Shown piece by piece: positions 1 to 14,900 of a stretch of DNA of 64,000 nucleotides (within the stretch, counting starts at the first letter, position 1; each line of letters begins with the position of its first letter). The notes below the pieces were generated by a model that did no database searches, had not been told where the DNA came from, and saw nothing but the letters and a program-made list of their open reading frames with translations. Location of the stretch: the NCBI RefSeq assembly GCF_000150275.1, contig NW_002060946.1:2003454-2067453 (forward strand). The letters run 5' to 3'. Position numbers and translations under genes: made by a program. The stretch is from Trichoplax adhaerens (Eukaryota; Placozoa; Uniplacotomia; Trichoplacea; Trichoplacidae).

Positions 1-650
1 CATGGCTTATGGTAGACTTGCAAACTTTCTGCTATCGTTCTTGGTAATTAATTTAACACCTGTAAAATTACAACCACGAGCTATCTAGCTCGATGCGTAA
101 TATCTCTGCTAATTACTGTATTACCTTGCATCAATAGAGGAAATCCAAAATTATCCTACGAATATACGCGTACAAATGTACTTTACGTGTAAATTCTTGT
201 TCAACAACTAGATTAGCGCTTTTCATAGTAGAAAAAGAAATAATCACTTTTATTTCTCATGACTTATGCTAGGCTTGCAATCCTCCTGCTATCGTTCTTG
301 ATACATTAATTAATTAATTAAATCTTAAGGACAAAATCATTCTTAGGAATGGCCGTAACATATACGCATAATTATAATTATTGTCCTGCATCGAATAAGA
401 ATCCAAAGCTGTTCTATATACAAACATTCTTTACGTACGCATATATTCTTGTTCAGCAGATAGATTAGCGCTTTCCATAGTAGAAACAACACAATCACTT
501 TTATTTCTAATTGTTTATGGTAGACTTATAAATCTGCTATCGCTCTTGATATATTAGTAAGTACGTCTAGAATTACAATCACTAGTTATCCCTAGCTAGA
601 TGCGTAACATCTCTGCTAATAATTATCCTACATCATATCGGAAATCCAAA
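1..650. repeat. Tandem repeat, about 255 bp unit, 2.5 copies
   Basis: A unit containing 'ctgctatcgttcttg' and 'gattagcgctttt' recurs. Copies begin near 1, 258 and 510, and the last is partial. The copies have diverged by substitutions and small indels. The array may continue to the left of the window. No coding potential is seen. Confidence 0.7.
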
Positions 651-3009
651 ACTGCAAGGCAAATGATAATAATCAAGCGAGACCTCTGAATCATCTAAAG
701 CAGTTTAAGAAATGTGAAATTTTATAAGGTAATACAGCAATTGCAAATTTGATTTTAGATCATGATCATCTTCTAATTTATACGAGGCATTTTCAGATTA
801 TATGCGTATTAATATTAAAGAAGGAATGAATTATGATATAAATTATATCGAAACCTCCATAGGCCTAAAGATTTAGCGGAAGTTTAATTTCAATTAACTA
901 AAATTAATAAAAGAATATGTGTCCTTATATGACATATCTATAACATCTACATGTCTACATGGCATGCTGTGGTAATTAACATATTAAGATATTTTCTTCG
1001 TTGCACTTCTCTTCAGGCTAAAGCTACAGCGAATTCAATAATTAATGTTATTGCCAGGGGGATAAATTTATGGTTAAAACTAATGAAATCCTTTTTACGA
1101 TCAGCTGATGATCCAACGAATCTTGATATCAATCTGTACTGAAATGTGAAGTACTGTAAATTATCTTAATTTTCTTATTATTGTATCTCTTAATTGCGAG
1201 GCGATAAAGATCGGTCATTGTTTCCTTATTATTCGAATAATCTTTCGACTATATGAAATTGAAAGTCATGATATTATTGCAACCTTCACATTTTATCTGA
1301 TAAATAACTTATCATCGACTAATATCGAAGAAGGTCATTCTGCTATCATAACCAAAATTTACAATTCTTTTAGATTTAGGTCTTTGTATTTATATAACTC
1401 ATGCAAATAACATGATCAAGATCAGTTAGTATTTTATAAACTAATAACTATTGGCGTATCTTAACTTAATAAAGTAATGCTACAGGCATATTGTTATTGC
1501 TGTAGGAAATGACGTTTTAGTATATACGCATAATTATAATAGATAGCCTGCTGCCTATAATTGATCTCAATTTTAGTGTTATTATCGAATAATGGTGGAC
1601 TATTTTATTTATGTATATCCGGCATGCACGCATATTGTATAGCAAGGAATGATTATTAATAGTATTAATATTTAATGACGATGATGGTTATACGTCATAA
1701 TGATATTGAAATTACGCCTACATGATATAACAACATTTTAGTTATTCAATTACATCATAATTAGACCATACAATGCAACTGCCATTTAATTTTGTACATC
1801 TTAAAGTAGAGTTAGCGACATCAGCAACGAAAGGTATTGGTATATATGCCATAAGTGTTCGATCCATACACTGTAAAAGTCATGAGATATTCACAAATTT
1901 TATTACTTAAATCAATTTAAAGACAAAGTTTGTAATGAGGTTGTTCCATCGCTAGATGTGCAGTATTTTAGCAACTGCGAAATTTTTCCAAATTGGATAA
2001 ATGTCATCTAGAGATTATATGATTACACGATTTCTATTTTGGAGCATACGTGTATAGCATTAAAGTAATATTTTCGATCTGTAGTACAGGATTTTAGATA
2101 GCATTATAGCCTTCTAACCTGCTATGTATAATAATATGCATAGTGAGTAGTAAAAGGGAGTGTTTTGGTCATACCAGCATTTATATCATAGCCAAATGGT
2201 AAATGCAGAAAAACCCTTCAACAACTCGACTGATCCAGAAATCGTAAACTTTTTGAAGTTTTATCTAGTCCATATGGGACAAAATAAATGAATCAGATCA
2301 TGAATGAGAATGTCAATATATTTACAAAATAAGCATCATAAATCAAGCCAATAATTATAAATAATTGACTTCGTAAAGTAAAGCTAAAGAGAATATCCAA
2401 CACAGAGAGGTATCTGTGTGTGTCATTATACAGTACAGTATATACAGTTTAGCGTAAGTAGTTTACTTTGGATAGATGTTAGACATAGTTACATCGACGA
2501 AAAACAAGATCTTTCCTCTGTACGACATTCTTCGAGATTAGCCCTAGCAGGTAGGGTAGCTTTTGAATAATAATCATATAAAAAAATACTGTAGTTTTAG
2601 AATAATCTGTTTCATATAAAAATAATTGTAAATAAAATATTGAAGTAGACTATTTGATGTTTCCCATCGAGGAATTACAAAACAAAAATGAATTCTAAAG
2701 TAGTATTTAGATCAAATCGCTCAATTATTGCAAAAATCATTGTTACGCACACATCACCATTTGAAATATCCTTAATGGATAGACATCGAACAATTCTAAG
2801 CCAGTTCTATTTAGAGTTCACGGATTATTTAGCAAAGATAAAAATATCTCAAACAATAATAATGATAGCATTGGTAGCCAATCTATTACCAAGATGTATG
2901 ACAAGATTTTATGTTACTTGCAGTAACATAAAGTGTGAATCATTCTTGTATTCTTCAATGTAATTCTAAAAGAATCTAATTCTTGTCATGAGGACGAGGT
3001 CACTTCACT
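651..3009. other. Intergenic, no gene supported
   Basis: Short open frames exist (951-1142 and 2688-2963, both +) but neither has a recognisable domain or good splice partners. The second lies just beyond the 3' end of the small lysine-rich gene on the other strand. Nothing else is recognised here. Confidence 0.5.
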
Positions 3010-3567
3010 TCACTTTTTGGATTTTCCTTTCTTTTTTTTCTTTTTAGACGCACCCTGCCATTCAAATCCTCGACTAGTTAAAAATTCAGCAGCACTATGG
3101 CATATGTAATAAGCGTTTAGCATAGCAGCAGGACTCTTGATATCGACAACAGGTTCGGGTGGTTTGCTACTTTTAGCCGATTTACGCCCCTTCTTTGTCG
3201 AACCTTTACGCTTAAGTTTTGGACTACCCGTTGTTGTTCGACGACGTACAGTCGGTGATGGGCTTCTAGAACTATTACTTTTACGAGTAGCACCAGATGG
3301 TGCACTCTTGACTTTTTTAGTTACTTTCTTAGTTTTTTTCTAGTAGGAAAAAATCCAACAACAGCGGCGAAAATCAAAATAAAACTTTTTTTCAGCTTAT
3401 TATTACTAATCTTCTATCAACTATCGACTTTTATAACATTAGATTTAACTTTAAGAATATTTATATAGTAACATATACACTGATATCCAATTGTAAATGG
3501 GTTTAATATAATATTATCAAAGATCTATTTTAACCGTTTCTCTTACCTTAGGAGTAGTAGTAGGCAT
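3010..3567 (-). CDS. SMKR1: Small lysine-rich protein, SMKR1-like (two exons)
   Basis: The model has two exons on the minus strand: 3547-3567 (ATG and six more codons, donor gtaaga) and 3010-3339 (acceptor ctag, stop TGA at 3010-3012). Phase is 0 and the product is 116 residues. The protein is very basic, with Lys/Ser/Thr-rich low-complexity sequence in its first two thirds. A conserved C-terminal block then reads VVDIKSPAAMLNAYYICHSA, followed by a GFEW motif and a poly-Lys tail. From memory of the vertebrate family, SMKR1 has the same order: a Lys-rich start, D-I-x-S-P-A-A-M-L-N-x-Y-Y-I, G-F-x-W, then a Lys-rich end. The animal protein is about 65 residues, so this copy has a longer basic N-terminus. 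The function is poorly known. The X-box upstream suggests a ciliary role (inference). Confidence 0.82.
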
Positions 3568-3686
3568 ATTTCGTCGTGATGGATATTAGTTGTTGATTCT
3601 ATCCTTTTCTCTTTTAGTAGTAATCGCGTTATTGAAGTAGAGAGAGAGGTTAACTTACTCTTAGATGACGAAAAGAATGCATTATA

Positions 3687-3700
3687 GTTACCATAGCAAC
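3687..3700 (-). promoter_or_regulatory. RFX X-box-like palindrome upstream of the SMKR1-like gene
   Basis: The sequence GTTACCATAGCAAC matches the RFX consensus GTTRCCATGGYAAC at 13 of 14 positions, differing only in one central base. It lies 120 bp upstream of the start codon at 3567, the usual range for X-boxes in ciliary promoters. Function is inferred from the match and its position. Confidence 0.65.
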
Positions 3701-5901
3701 TATTGCAAGCTAGTTAGGCTGTATAAGCTGTAGCGATAGAAATGAATAAATTAAATTAAAAACAATCTATGTAAATAGTTCATAATTAATTCAATCGATA
3801 CAAATGTATCTCTTTCCTTTCTTCCAATATGCAATTTATACAATATCAAGTACCACAGTCTATAGAAATTGCATGATTGAAATACGATTATCTTGAAGTC
3901 AATCTTGATATGATATTTTCTTTAAAACGTAATTTTCCATGGAAGGCTTATACAAGGCGTAGTTATATAGGATTGAGTTACGTAAATCTAACCAATATCA
4001 GTGTAGACTCTTAATATCAAAGATAAATAGTAATTAGTGAAGATAGCTTTGTCATGATATTTCCTTCTGATGCTATCCATAGCATACGGTTAATATTCTA
4101 TATCAGGTTTATTTACGGGAGCGCAAGTACAAACAGAAATTTTCATGTAATAAAATAGATATGGCCAGTATCCAGATAGACTTATGATATATTGGAGAGG
4201 AGTATTAATAAGGTGATCGCTTTCTACTGGTCTCTGCGCATTGGTTGATTTTCCTTAAATTATTTTATTTAAATTACTTTTTTATAAATGGTTCAGCCAA
4301 ATATCTACTGGCATGTCATGTTATAGTAACAAAAAATATTTACAATGAGCTTCACACTAGTTAAATAGCATGGATATATCCATAGAATAATCATTACTAT
4401 ACTAGAATTCATTAAGGAGAGCATCTGATATGGAGAAGCAAGTTATGTTTTCTTCTATTAATAAAATATCGTTTCGATTTTGTTACAAGATTACTGTAGA
4501 AGCATTTTAAATAGAGCTATTTATCGCTATCACTTGGATTATCGTAAAAATTTACACTAGATCAATCCTAAGACATTTTATGCTAGGTACGAATAAGGGA
4601 ACAGTAGTAAGGCGCACAGTTGCATGAATTTTTTGTTGATTCCTAAATGATATTTGGAATCTAAGTAAGCAATACTGTAGTCCCTATCTTTTCTAGCTTT
4701 GATATAAAGCTGAACTAATCATATGTCGCGTTGATTTCGTTCAATTATTAGAAACAATTTAAATACAGTTATTTACCACTATCGCTTAGATTATCGCGAA
4801 ATTTTACATTAGACCAATCTTAAGACGTTGATACTAGTTCGTAATTAGAACAGGAGAGCAGTAGCTAGATCGCAAAATGCACAATAACATGAAATTTTCG
4901 CTAATTCCTAAATGATAATTGGAATCATAGTGATACTGTAGTCCCTATCTTTTCTAGTTCTAATCTAAAACTGAACTATAACAACTACCTCCTCACCTAC
5001 ACGAAAAATAAGGGTATAAATTGCTTTAAAATGAAAAGGTAAATAGCTATATTGCATGATCACGCGTATTAATATGGCTAGAGAACCTATTTAATTTAAT
5101 CTGCTGGAACAGTTTATGGTGTACACTAACTCTTCTGAGAAATACCTTGCCGCTATATGTTTATCGTTTTATGGATTCAGAATGCAGATAAATTATTTTG
5201 GTAGTCTTCTAACAAATTACTATAGATGACATCTTTAATCTAGCATCTAAAGCTCTATTTACAGACACTTAGTTGATAAACTTATGTCATGAAACCTTGC
5301 AGTTATTAAAAGAACGTGGTTCACGCTATATCGAAATAATGAAATAGATACTCCATATAATCTATGAATAAGCATTTAAAAATGCCTGCAAAACATTAAG
5401 TTTGTTCATTGTAAATGTTATACAGTAGAGTAGAACGCTTAACGAAGAAGAATTTTTAACGTAGCTAAAGGTGGAAATAAGTAAAACAAAGAACTCCTAA
5501 AATTGTTAATAATTGTTGATGATGTTTACTGACTTCGCTTAAAAATCTATGAGTAAACTCGGGGCTAGAAAAATTTTATTTTCGCTAAATTTTTCAGCTA
5601 TATACAAATATCAACATGATTTAAATTCTATAGATTACAAATATTGGTTGATTATTTTAAAATTTTTGCAATATGCATTTGATTAATTACAGCAAAAGTA
5701 AATCTCCATAATCATACTTTAAAAACATTAATACAAGCTTCATTTTTAATCATTTCACGTTAAACTAACTACATCGTATTATGGATGCCGAGTACACTTA
5801 AATAGTACATCGATAAACAGATATACTTTACTCTTAATATTAGCAAAGATACAACGGAAACAGATTATGCTTATTTATTATTTTAAGTTAAAACTTCGTA
5901 A
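3701..5901. other. Intergenic between the SMKR1-like gene and IFT122
   Basis: No gene is supported here. The region contains the diverged 261 bp tandem duplication at about 4496-4980, listed separately. The rest is AT-rich with no long frame. Confidence 0.5.
4496..4980. repeat. Diverged tandem duplication, about 261 bp unit
   Basis: Two adjacent copies share, in order, a 'tatcgctt..gattatcg' block, 'tcctaaatgata', and 'gtccctatcttttctag' at 4680 and 4941. The copies differ by many substitutions and short indels. Confidence 0.65.
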
Positions 5902-8900
5902 TTATGACTGGCTATTTGATTTACGGCAAAATGGGCACTGTTGATTTTGCAGCTGAAGAAGTTCGTAATCTTCCGTCAAGTAGATCTATAAAAGCAATAA
6001 GTTGAGTCACTCTTTCATAATTTTAAGAATAGGGTTTACTCTTACACTAACTAATGGCTAAAATTAGTGCTGTATATCCATTTAGATTTTAAACTCGCTT
6101 GAGTAAGTGGATATTAACAAGAAATAAAAATTTGATGGCTATAATTGAATTTCAATTATTTCATATTACTTACATGTTGACAATATGGACAAACAGTTAT
6201 GGAAACACTATCCAGCATCAGTTTATAATATCGATATTTTAATGGCAAGGGCCATTTTTGGATGATGACTTCGTTCTTATTTAATTTTTGTAATTGCGAA
6301 TGATTGAGTTGGATAGCAACAAATTCTGATCCTCCTTGCTATAAAATAAGTCATACATGATAAATTTAATAAAAATTTTTCTGCTGGACTAGTCGATGTA
6401 CTTTAATAAACATAATAGTAAATTTTCATAAGACTTACCTCAAACGTTGTCATCTTTGTTGAAAACGGATCAGAAGTGTCGCCAATTTCTTCCTGTACAC
6501 TGTCATCAAGGCGTAATGTCTGAACAGCTAATTAGAGGTTAAGTAAAACATTGTAAACAAAACACTTCAAAAGGGTACTTTTAAGTTGAAAACCTAAGAC
6601 TAGAATCCTGCAGTGATGGCTGTGACGATATCTTGTGACTTAACAGAAGATTTGTTACATAAAGAAGGCTAGAATTGGACTTTACTACTTCCCTATATGG
6701 ATCTTAAAGTCTATACAACTAAAATTTAAAACCATGTCATTATCACATAGTTGTAGCGCATAGCTACCCAAGAAATTGAGATCTAAAATATCCGATCCAA
6801 TCTCACTGTGTACTATAGTACTTCATAAATTGAATAATTTATAAAACTCTACGTTATTATATTATCAGAAAACCAAACTAACTTTTAAATCTTGCGTAAG
6901 ATATAGCAAATAAAATTAGATCCTACGTAATACTCCAATATGAAAAAAATTATTTGATATCACTTTTGGTAACGATTGGATACATTCCGATTCCTGCTCT
7001 TTCCATTCACGACCTTTCTTTTCTTTTCGCACACCAAAATCTTGCTCAATATATTTAACAGCTTCATCATCACTTATACCATCTTCTAGGATAAATTCTA
7101 CTAATGGCAATACTTCAAAGGTATTAAATGAGTTGACAAAAGGTTGTTGGCAATTGATACAGCGATTGCCTTTGCTGTTGAGTAATGGATTGGTTGTAAA
7201 ACAACGGTAGCACAAGGGTAATAATTCGTCAGAATCTTGAAAGGGTTTTGATCTGATTGTTACACTACCTAAATCGACAATTTCTTGCAGCTCACGAGGT
7301 AATTTTAAGGATTGCAATTTATCATAGGCATGTCGAGCTAATTTATAAGCAGCTAAATTTCTTCCTTGCTTCGCTAATGCGAATAATGTAAAAACACGCG
7401 AAATACCAACAGGTAAATCACTCGAAAAAGTCTGTAGTAGATAACGAGCTTGATTAAAGATTGCTTCTGGTTGCATGGAAGTAAACGGCTCTTCAATAAA
7501 GCGATGAATATTGTGATACAAGAAATACATTTCAGCTTTTTGATAGTACTGCTTAAATTTGGTTGCGAATAACTGGATATTTTTCTCTATAATATTTAAG
7601 AAAAAATATTTTCCTTATATTAATACTAATAACATGGTTATTGAACAACGAAAATTACTGCTATTCTCAAAGAATTGTAGTAGCATTTACCAGAGATCGC
7701 TCTAAGCTGTTCTCGAGGGATTACAGAAAATATAACAACATATATTATTGCTATCTTCGAATAAGTATAGTAGCAAGAGCAACAGAGACCAATGCTCATC
7801 TTGATGAATTATAGCAATCACATAAACAAAAACCATTGCTATTGAAGAAATTGTATAGATTGGAGAAGAGGGATCACTACCGTTCTGGACAATCCGACTT
7901 ACCATTCAGTTTATTATCCTTCGTCATATCCAGGCACTGTGAAGCCAATAGCCAGAAATAATAACCCGTATCGGAGAATCTATAGTAAACAATCACGTTA
8001 ATGGTACCACTACAGCATTACTACAGGCTGAGCAAACTAGTTTATATTTTCAGTTTAAGATTTTATTACGACTATAATTGGTTGTGTAGGAATCTGGCTT
8101 AAAATAATATTTAATGTACCTCGATTCTAAGACAGCATTATGAGTTAACTGTTCCAAGACTCTGAAAGCTTCTTTCTTTCTTCCGGCTTCGTAAAATGCT
8201 AACGTTGTTGAAGAATAGCCAATAGCTAAATCAATCTATTTACATACGCTTTATGATACTATAAGGTCCATGATAAAAATTTAGTTGGCCATCTAGCTTA
8301 AACTTTACTAGAAAGATAGTGTAGAATGACTAACTTACCCCGCTGTGCTTCTTCAAATTTATCATTCTCCGCTAGCCACGTAGCATAAGGGACATAAATT
8401 TCATCCTATATATCAAATAATTCAGTGAGATTCGTTATAAATTAGTAATAAATTATAGGTATGGAAATTAAGAAAAATCATAAAACGTTGTATCTATATC
8501 ATAATGTCATCTACTAGCGAATAACTATCATTTACTCATTACATGCATAGTTTAAGATACTGATTTACATGCAAATTCTATTTACCTTCAGTTGCGGATT
8601 ATTTTTAGCTAATTCAAAAGCCTGAAAATTAAAAATAATTATATATAAAATGAGTATCGCACTAGGTAGCTATCATCTGAAGTATTTGCTTATATTTTTG
8701 ACTATCATGATTTACCTCCGTCCATTTTCGTGAATCGATATATAATTTTGCTAGCGCTTTAGAATCGCCAATTTTATTGAGAACTTCGGCAGCATAAACG
8801 GCCTAGAATATAATCCGAAGTAATTACAGTATATTATTCAAGAGTATCGATAGCAGTAGGTGAGAGACATTATACCGTCTCATACTCTACCGCAATTGAC

Positions 8901-11900
8901 TAATTTTTTTTAACTCTTACTTGTCCTAGCTTTTCGAGGTAGGAAGCACATAGCTTTAGCGGTTCAACATCTGCCTTATTTAGTTGCCGAGAGATTTCTA
9001 CAAGTCTGTTTGTAATAGTAACGAAATGCGTTAAGATATCAATTTCAAATTCCGAAATTCACGGCGAATAGTTCAGCATAGAACGTAAAATTATTTACTT
9101 ATCGCCCCAGCCATTTTGCCCAATAATATCAATCGCTTTGCAATATTCTCCTGCTGCTAGATACATCTCGCTGTTAATTAAAGTAAAATAATCCATAAAA
9201 TAGCTATCTTTGTCAGAAAGATACTGATTCTTCACTTCATATTGCTTTTCGTCTCCTCATAAAAATTTCTATTTATTAATCACAGAATTTAGTATACGGC
9301 ACCTGGCAGCTTTTGGATCATCTGTTGTTGAGCACCATTCAGCCTGCTTTTTCATGATCTTCTTCACGTTCAAAGGATCAGTATGGACGACATATTCCTA
9401 ATAATCGCCAAGAAAAAGAACGACCATGAAATAACAACCATAAAACAATAGATGGATATGCTGTAAAATATTAATCTATTACCTTTGCATGTTCGAATTG
9501 CCGAAGATCAGTAAACATATCTACAGCCTGTATATTATACCAATGATGATTAGTTACTTTTAAACCTATATACGTGCGCTAGCTCATGTAATACCTTATC
9601 TTCATTTCCAGTCTTCTTATACAATCGAGCAGCTTCTTGAAATTTACCCTATTAATTGCATAAAGTGAAAATGAACAAGGAAATTATAATCCTTCTCGAT
9701 TAGATATGTTACGAAGTAGTAGTGAAATTATACCATTAAACTGTAAACAGAGATAAATAGAAATTGTATTTCTGATTTTTAAATTGTAATGACCTGGTAG
9801 GCATAAATATCGGCACGAAATAGATCGTCATTATTTTCACCTCTCTTTTTACGCTCCTTAAGGTAAGATTATAATGCAAAATTAAGCATGTGAAACTGAC
9901 AATTAGTGTATTTTTATCATACAGCAATAAATAAATGTTGCAACTAGTTGTGCAGCCTAGAAAATCACCTCAATATTATGAATTAACTGTAGAAAGCAGA
10001 AATCTCGAATTCGGATAAAGGACTTCTTTGCAATATCAAAATTTAGGGACTATATGTGAAAATTAAATTACATTGTGTATTGAGCCTTAGTTATTTTGTT
10101 AATATGCGATATTATACTTAATTCAAGAAAGCATCCCAGCGTAATTTTTAATATCGATTATATAGAAACCTCTATAGCATCCATAGCTAAGTTTCTCCAG
10201 TCTGGATCTGTAACTCCTAAACAGGCAACTTTATATGCGTTCCTAAAGTCGAGAAAGATACGCGATGTACAATGATTAGCTTAAAAGTCTTAAAGCACTC
10301 TATATAAAATTTTTTTGATCTACTTACGCGAAATCTTTCTTTTCTAGATATTGGTACATCGCTGCAGACTGTATAAATAAATGATGCTACTCGTTAAATT
10401 CAATCTTGTTGTAAAGTACACTTATATTCACTTCATTGAGCTATTCGAATGGTTTACCTGCGGAACATCTATAGCTGACATGGAGTAAATATGTAAGCAG
10501 TAGATTTTAGATCCATTAAAGCCTACAACAAAACCCTATCAAAGTAGTGATATAACTATTAGTGTCGCGATAGATTTTAGTGCAGAATTGAATTGCAATG
10601 CTTTCGCATAATAAGAGACCTGTAACTTTTGTAGATGAGGAGGAAATATATTAGCTTTAATACATAGCGTCCCATTTCCAGAGAAACAGAGCATATCCTA
10701 AGTTTTTAATAAGATTTGATCAATATCTTGAAAATTAAAACTGAAATATATAAACTTGTCAAGTATACTGTAACTTACATCGTTTTGTATATTCCACGAC
10801 ACACTATTCGCATTAGGTTCCTATATACATATTTAATAGTAATAATTAATTCGAGAATTTATACATCCAGGAAATTTAAAATTGATGTAATAGACTCTTG
10901 AAAGATGTGTTAATCGAGAATGAACTAGTATTGATAAAAAATGTTAATACCTGATATAGTAATTCTTTAGTTGCTACATCATATACTAAACAAGTGCTGT
11001 GCTCATCCACCACGGCTAATTTAGTATGCCTGATTAATTATATTATTAAAATTAGAAATTATTTTTGGGAGGCGAGGGGCACATTATATCGGGTTAACTT
11101 AAAATTTCTGTTCGAAAGTTAAGAATTTACTGCAGAGTACTATTTACATTGGACTAATATCCAAACATCGGACAGAAGTTTGCTGCTTTAAGGCAGTAAG
11201 TGGAAATGGATTATTGATAAAAATTTTCATAATCTATTAGAATGAGAAAGCAATATTGGCTAATGTTAAATTATTAATCAGCTTTATTTATATATTAATA
11301 CATATATACAACAGTTTCGTAAGAAATAATGCCGATAGCAAATCGGCCAATATCGATAGAATTCTATCATACCAAGCCGTTCTTCAGACCAACAAGAAGA
11401 ACTTCACGGCCAGTTGGTCCGCCTATGACTTTAATGTAACGAATTAAAGATTCCATTACCCATTCTCTGTTATAAGGAAAGGGTATAGATAATAATTTAA
11501 ATGTCAACGAAAAAAAACTTTGCTAACTCCATTTATATTAAAGATCTGGATACTTTTATTACCTTTCTTTGATTCCAGCAAAATTATAGCACTGCAATCT
11601 CTTTTCCTATATCGGTTAAGTTTTCAAATTGATGAGATAAGTATCGTCTTATTTACGAATGTTTTAATATAATTTTTATTATTATTTAGATGATTTTTCT
11701 TTCGAGATAGATTAATCAACAAACCTGACATAAGACAAAATGGCGGGCGCATACAACGAGTAAGTTGCAATCAAATTTCTTATTGATTCTTTCCTATTTT
11801 TTTTCAATCGAATTAACCATAGATATGAGAACAAATGTTTAAGTTTTAAAATTGATAGTTCAGTTTTTACTTAAAATATTCCAATGTATCAATCCAAAAT

Positions 11901-14900
11901 TGTAGATCTATCTGAATACAAACTGAGACAACCGTATGTACAGTATACGATTATATTAAGCAGTTATTTATCCAGTGTTGGATGTAGCTACATTTATTTT
12001 AGGATATTTCTATACAAAACTAGTTACATTTAGCTATAGAAGAATCAATTTATCGAAGTAATAAGCTTGGCTTCTATCGCTGTATCTCCAAACAAACTTG
12101 GATACAGACTAATATGCTTACTTTTACGCGATACTGCATATCATTTTCATCATCAGCAATCAATTCGTAGATGACAATCTTCTCAGGTAATTGAACCTTA
12201 ATATTTCAGAAAAGATTTGCTAATTACTTTATTTTACCTCTTTATAATGTTTAAAAATTGTAAATTTATCTGAAAGTGTAATAACCGAGAGCTTTTGCTT
12301 GTAGATTGCAATCTTCTTAACCAAGTCGCGGCATTTAATTCGAACTAGTAGAAGAAAAAAGACAAAATTTTATTAGCTAAATGAAAAATATATCGCTGGC
12401 AAGAATATTCCAACAAATAGATTATCCCTAAAACTTAAAGATTGTTCATCTATTTATAATATTATCTATTCTATAGGATAGTTAATATTAAAAGTGATAA
12501 TTTAAATAGGAAAATGTGACTCACCTCTTAGGTCTGTAGTCAAATTTTGAATGATGACATCGGTCATATTCTCTCGAAAAGCGTATCTAATATAAATTAT
12601 ACAGTATGATTTGATGTTATTAATTGCCGATACATTCGGTACGATGTGCATAATAGTTTTCCAATGTATTATTATTTAATATCAAATATAAATTTTAGGT
12701 GGTTAGCACGAATAATACAGGAAAAATCAGTTGCACTACCTGTCTCGGTAAAGTCCATGGACTGTACTAAAGAGTAATTGATAATATGCGATAGTCCCAT
12801 CTTGACATCCGACAGCCTATTATTGCGGAGTAATTTTTGAATACCACTCATGTTTAAACATCCGATATTTTACATTAAGATATATAGGATAGCATACCAC
12901 AAAATTCTGATCTGGCTTTACTTTGCAGCACCAGATCCATGACTGCTGCTCAGCAAATGATGTTAATTTTATTCCTTGCGTTGAGCATAAATTAACCTGT
13001 TAAAATAACAGAAATTAACTTCTTTGAATATGAATTATTACGCTTACGTAATGATACTGTAATTTACATATAATTATTTTTGTTTTACCTGATTATTTGA
13101 ACCGCCAATCAAAGTATACTCTCCTTTTGAGAAATATGTTATACAGCAAGCATCAAAACCTAATGATCGATTTTTCCCAATCTATAAGTGAATGAACGAA
13201 AATTTTGCGGGTTGTGACAGGTTGTTAGTAAACAATAATTTCAGGTTAGATTTTATTTAATAATCTGGTACAATTTTTTAAATAGATTGCATTTACATGA
13301 ACAAACCTGTCTTCCACTCAGTTGATAAAATGATAGATTTTGACCCCAGTCGCAAACACAAAGAGTATCTGGCTCATCTCTAATTGAATGATTCGACAAC
13401 AGAATGTTAAGGATGTGTAGTTAAAATACGATTTCTGTTCGATAGTTTGAAGGCATTATAAAAAATCACTGACTTATTTGGGTTCCAGCTTAAGCACCAG
13501 ACTGGCGGCGAGTTTGGTCGATCAATTTTAACCTTTTCTTCACCAAGCTAGGAAAATAAAGATAGATTGTTAGTTCGCAAGTCATATGAAACAATAACTG
13601 AGAATTTTTTATATCGCTTTAAACTTCGTACCTTATTTCTTATACTAATGTTACCATTATGTAATCCTAATGCAAGATATTGGCCATCATTGGTCCAACT
13701 ATAAAATAACAAAGAAAATTGCTTAAAAAGTCTTCATCTCATTTTTATATCTAATCACTCTCTTACCCGCAACATGTGATTCTTGAGTTACAGCGGTGTT
13801 TCGACACGGATTTTTGCTCGGGTGACCATAAACCTGTTGTTAATGTAGATTTTGTAACCATCACTACTAGATTTGTGAGATTATTATCGCTTAAAGTAGA
13901 TTAAATTATACCGAAATCGGTAATAGCGCAACTTGTTAATTGATTCGTCACTGGATTATAGGACAAACACTGAATAGCATCATTGTGACTGGAAATTGAA
14001 AATTTATATTGTCATTAGGAATAGAGAATTATATCACTTAGGCCCTAAATTAAAATCTGATGCATGCTGCTGGTAGATTGTATAACTTACGTATATTTAA
14101 GAATGCCTTCTAGTTTACATGTCCATATAATAACACATTTATCAGCTCCGCCTGATGCAAATCTCTTACCTAATAAATAACGAGTATAGAGAGAAAAAAT
14201 AAGGAGATGATATTATGTTGTAGGTCATACACTTGAGTAGATAAAATGATACTAATCCATTTCACATTATGCCGTATAAAGATATAAGTAGATGCATTGG
14301 TAGATTAACTTTAACTTGCTCGATAATCGATTACAAATATATATATATATATAACATACAAGTAATACCACAGTTATAAATCCATGATGAATGTAATATG
14401 TATTTTAAATCGATAGAGATTAAAGACTTACCGTCACCGGCATAAGCAACACAGTAGACTGTGTCTTTGTGGCCTTTCAACGGTTGTAGTAAAGTTCCAT
14501 CATTAGTGTCATAAACCTGAAATGGTTCAAATTAAAAAAAAAAATTAAATGGAATCTAAGTTAAATCCGTTTGTATTTGTTATATTACCCTAAATAAAAA
14601 TCTATCATAATTATAGTTGATAGTATCATGATAAATTATCGTTGTTATGATAATAAAGTATGTAAATGAGATTATAAAAAACCATGTTATCAAGTTTATA
14701 GCTTATAGCCTAATTGGTAAAAGCTATATGCGTATTTATTAACTAATTTGAAAATTTTATTATATTTGCTGTTGAATGTTTCTATATCTTACCAAAACAC
14801 GATTTCCCGCTGCAACAATCAGTTGAGTCCCATCAGGTCGAAAACACATATCATAAATACTGTAATAAATAATAATAGTAAAAGTTACAATAAAACGTGA

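Noticed and set aside
951-1142. 63-codon open frame on the plus strand
   Set aside because: No recognisable domain, no start context or partner exons. Short frames of this size are expected in 64 kb.
2688-2963. 91-codon open frame on the plus strand
   Set aside because: Antisense and adjacent to the 3' end of the SMKR1-like gene, composition like the surrounding non-coding DNA, no domain.
3137-3343. Plus-strand frame opposite the SMKR1-like exon
   Set aside because: It is the antisense shadow of the real Lys-rich exon and its Leu-rich translation comes from that.
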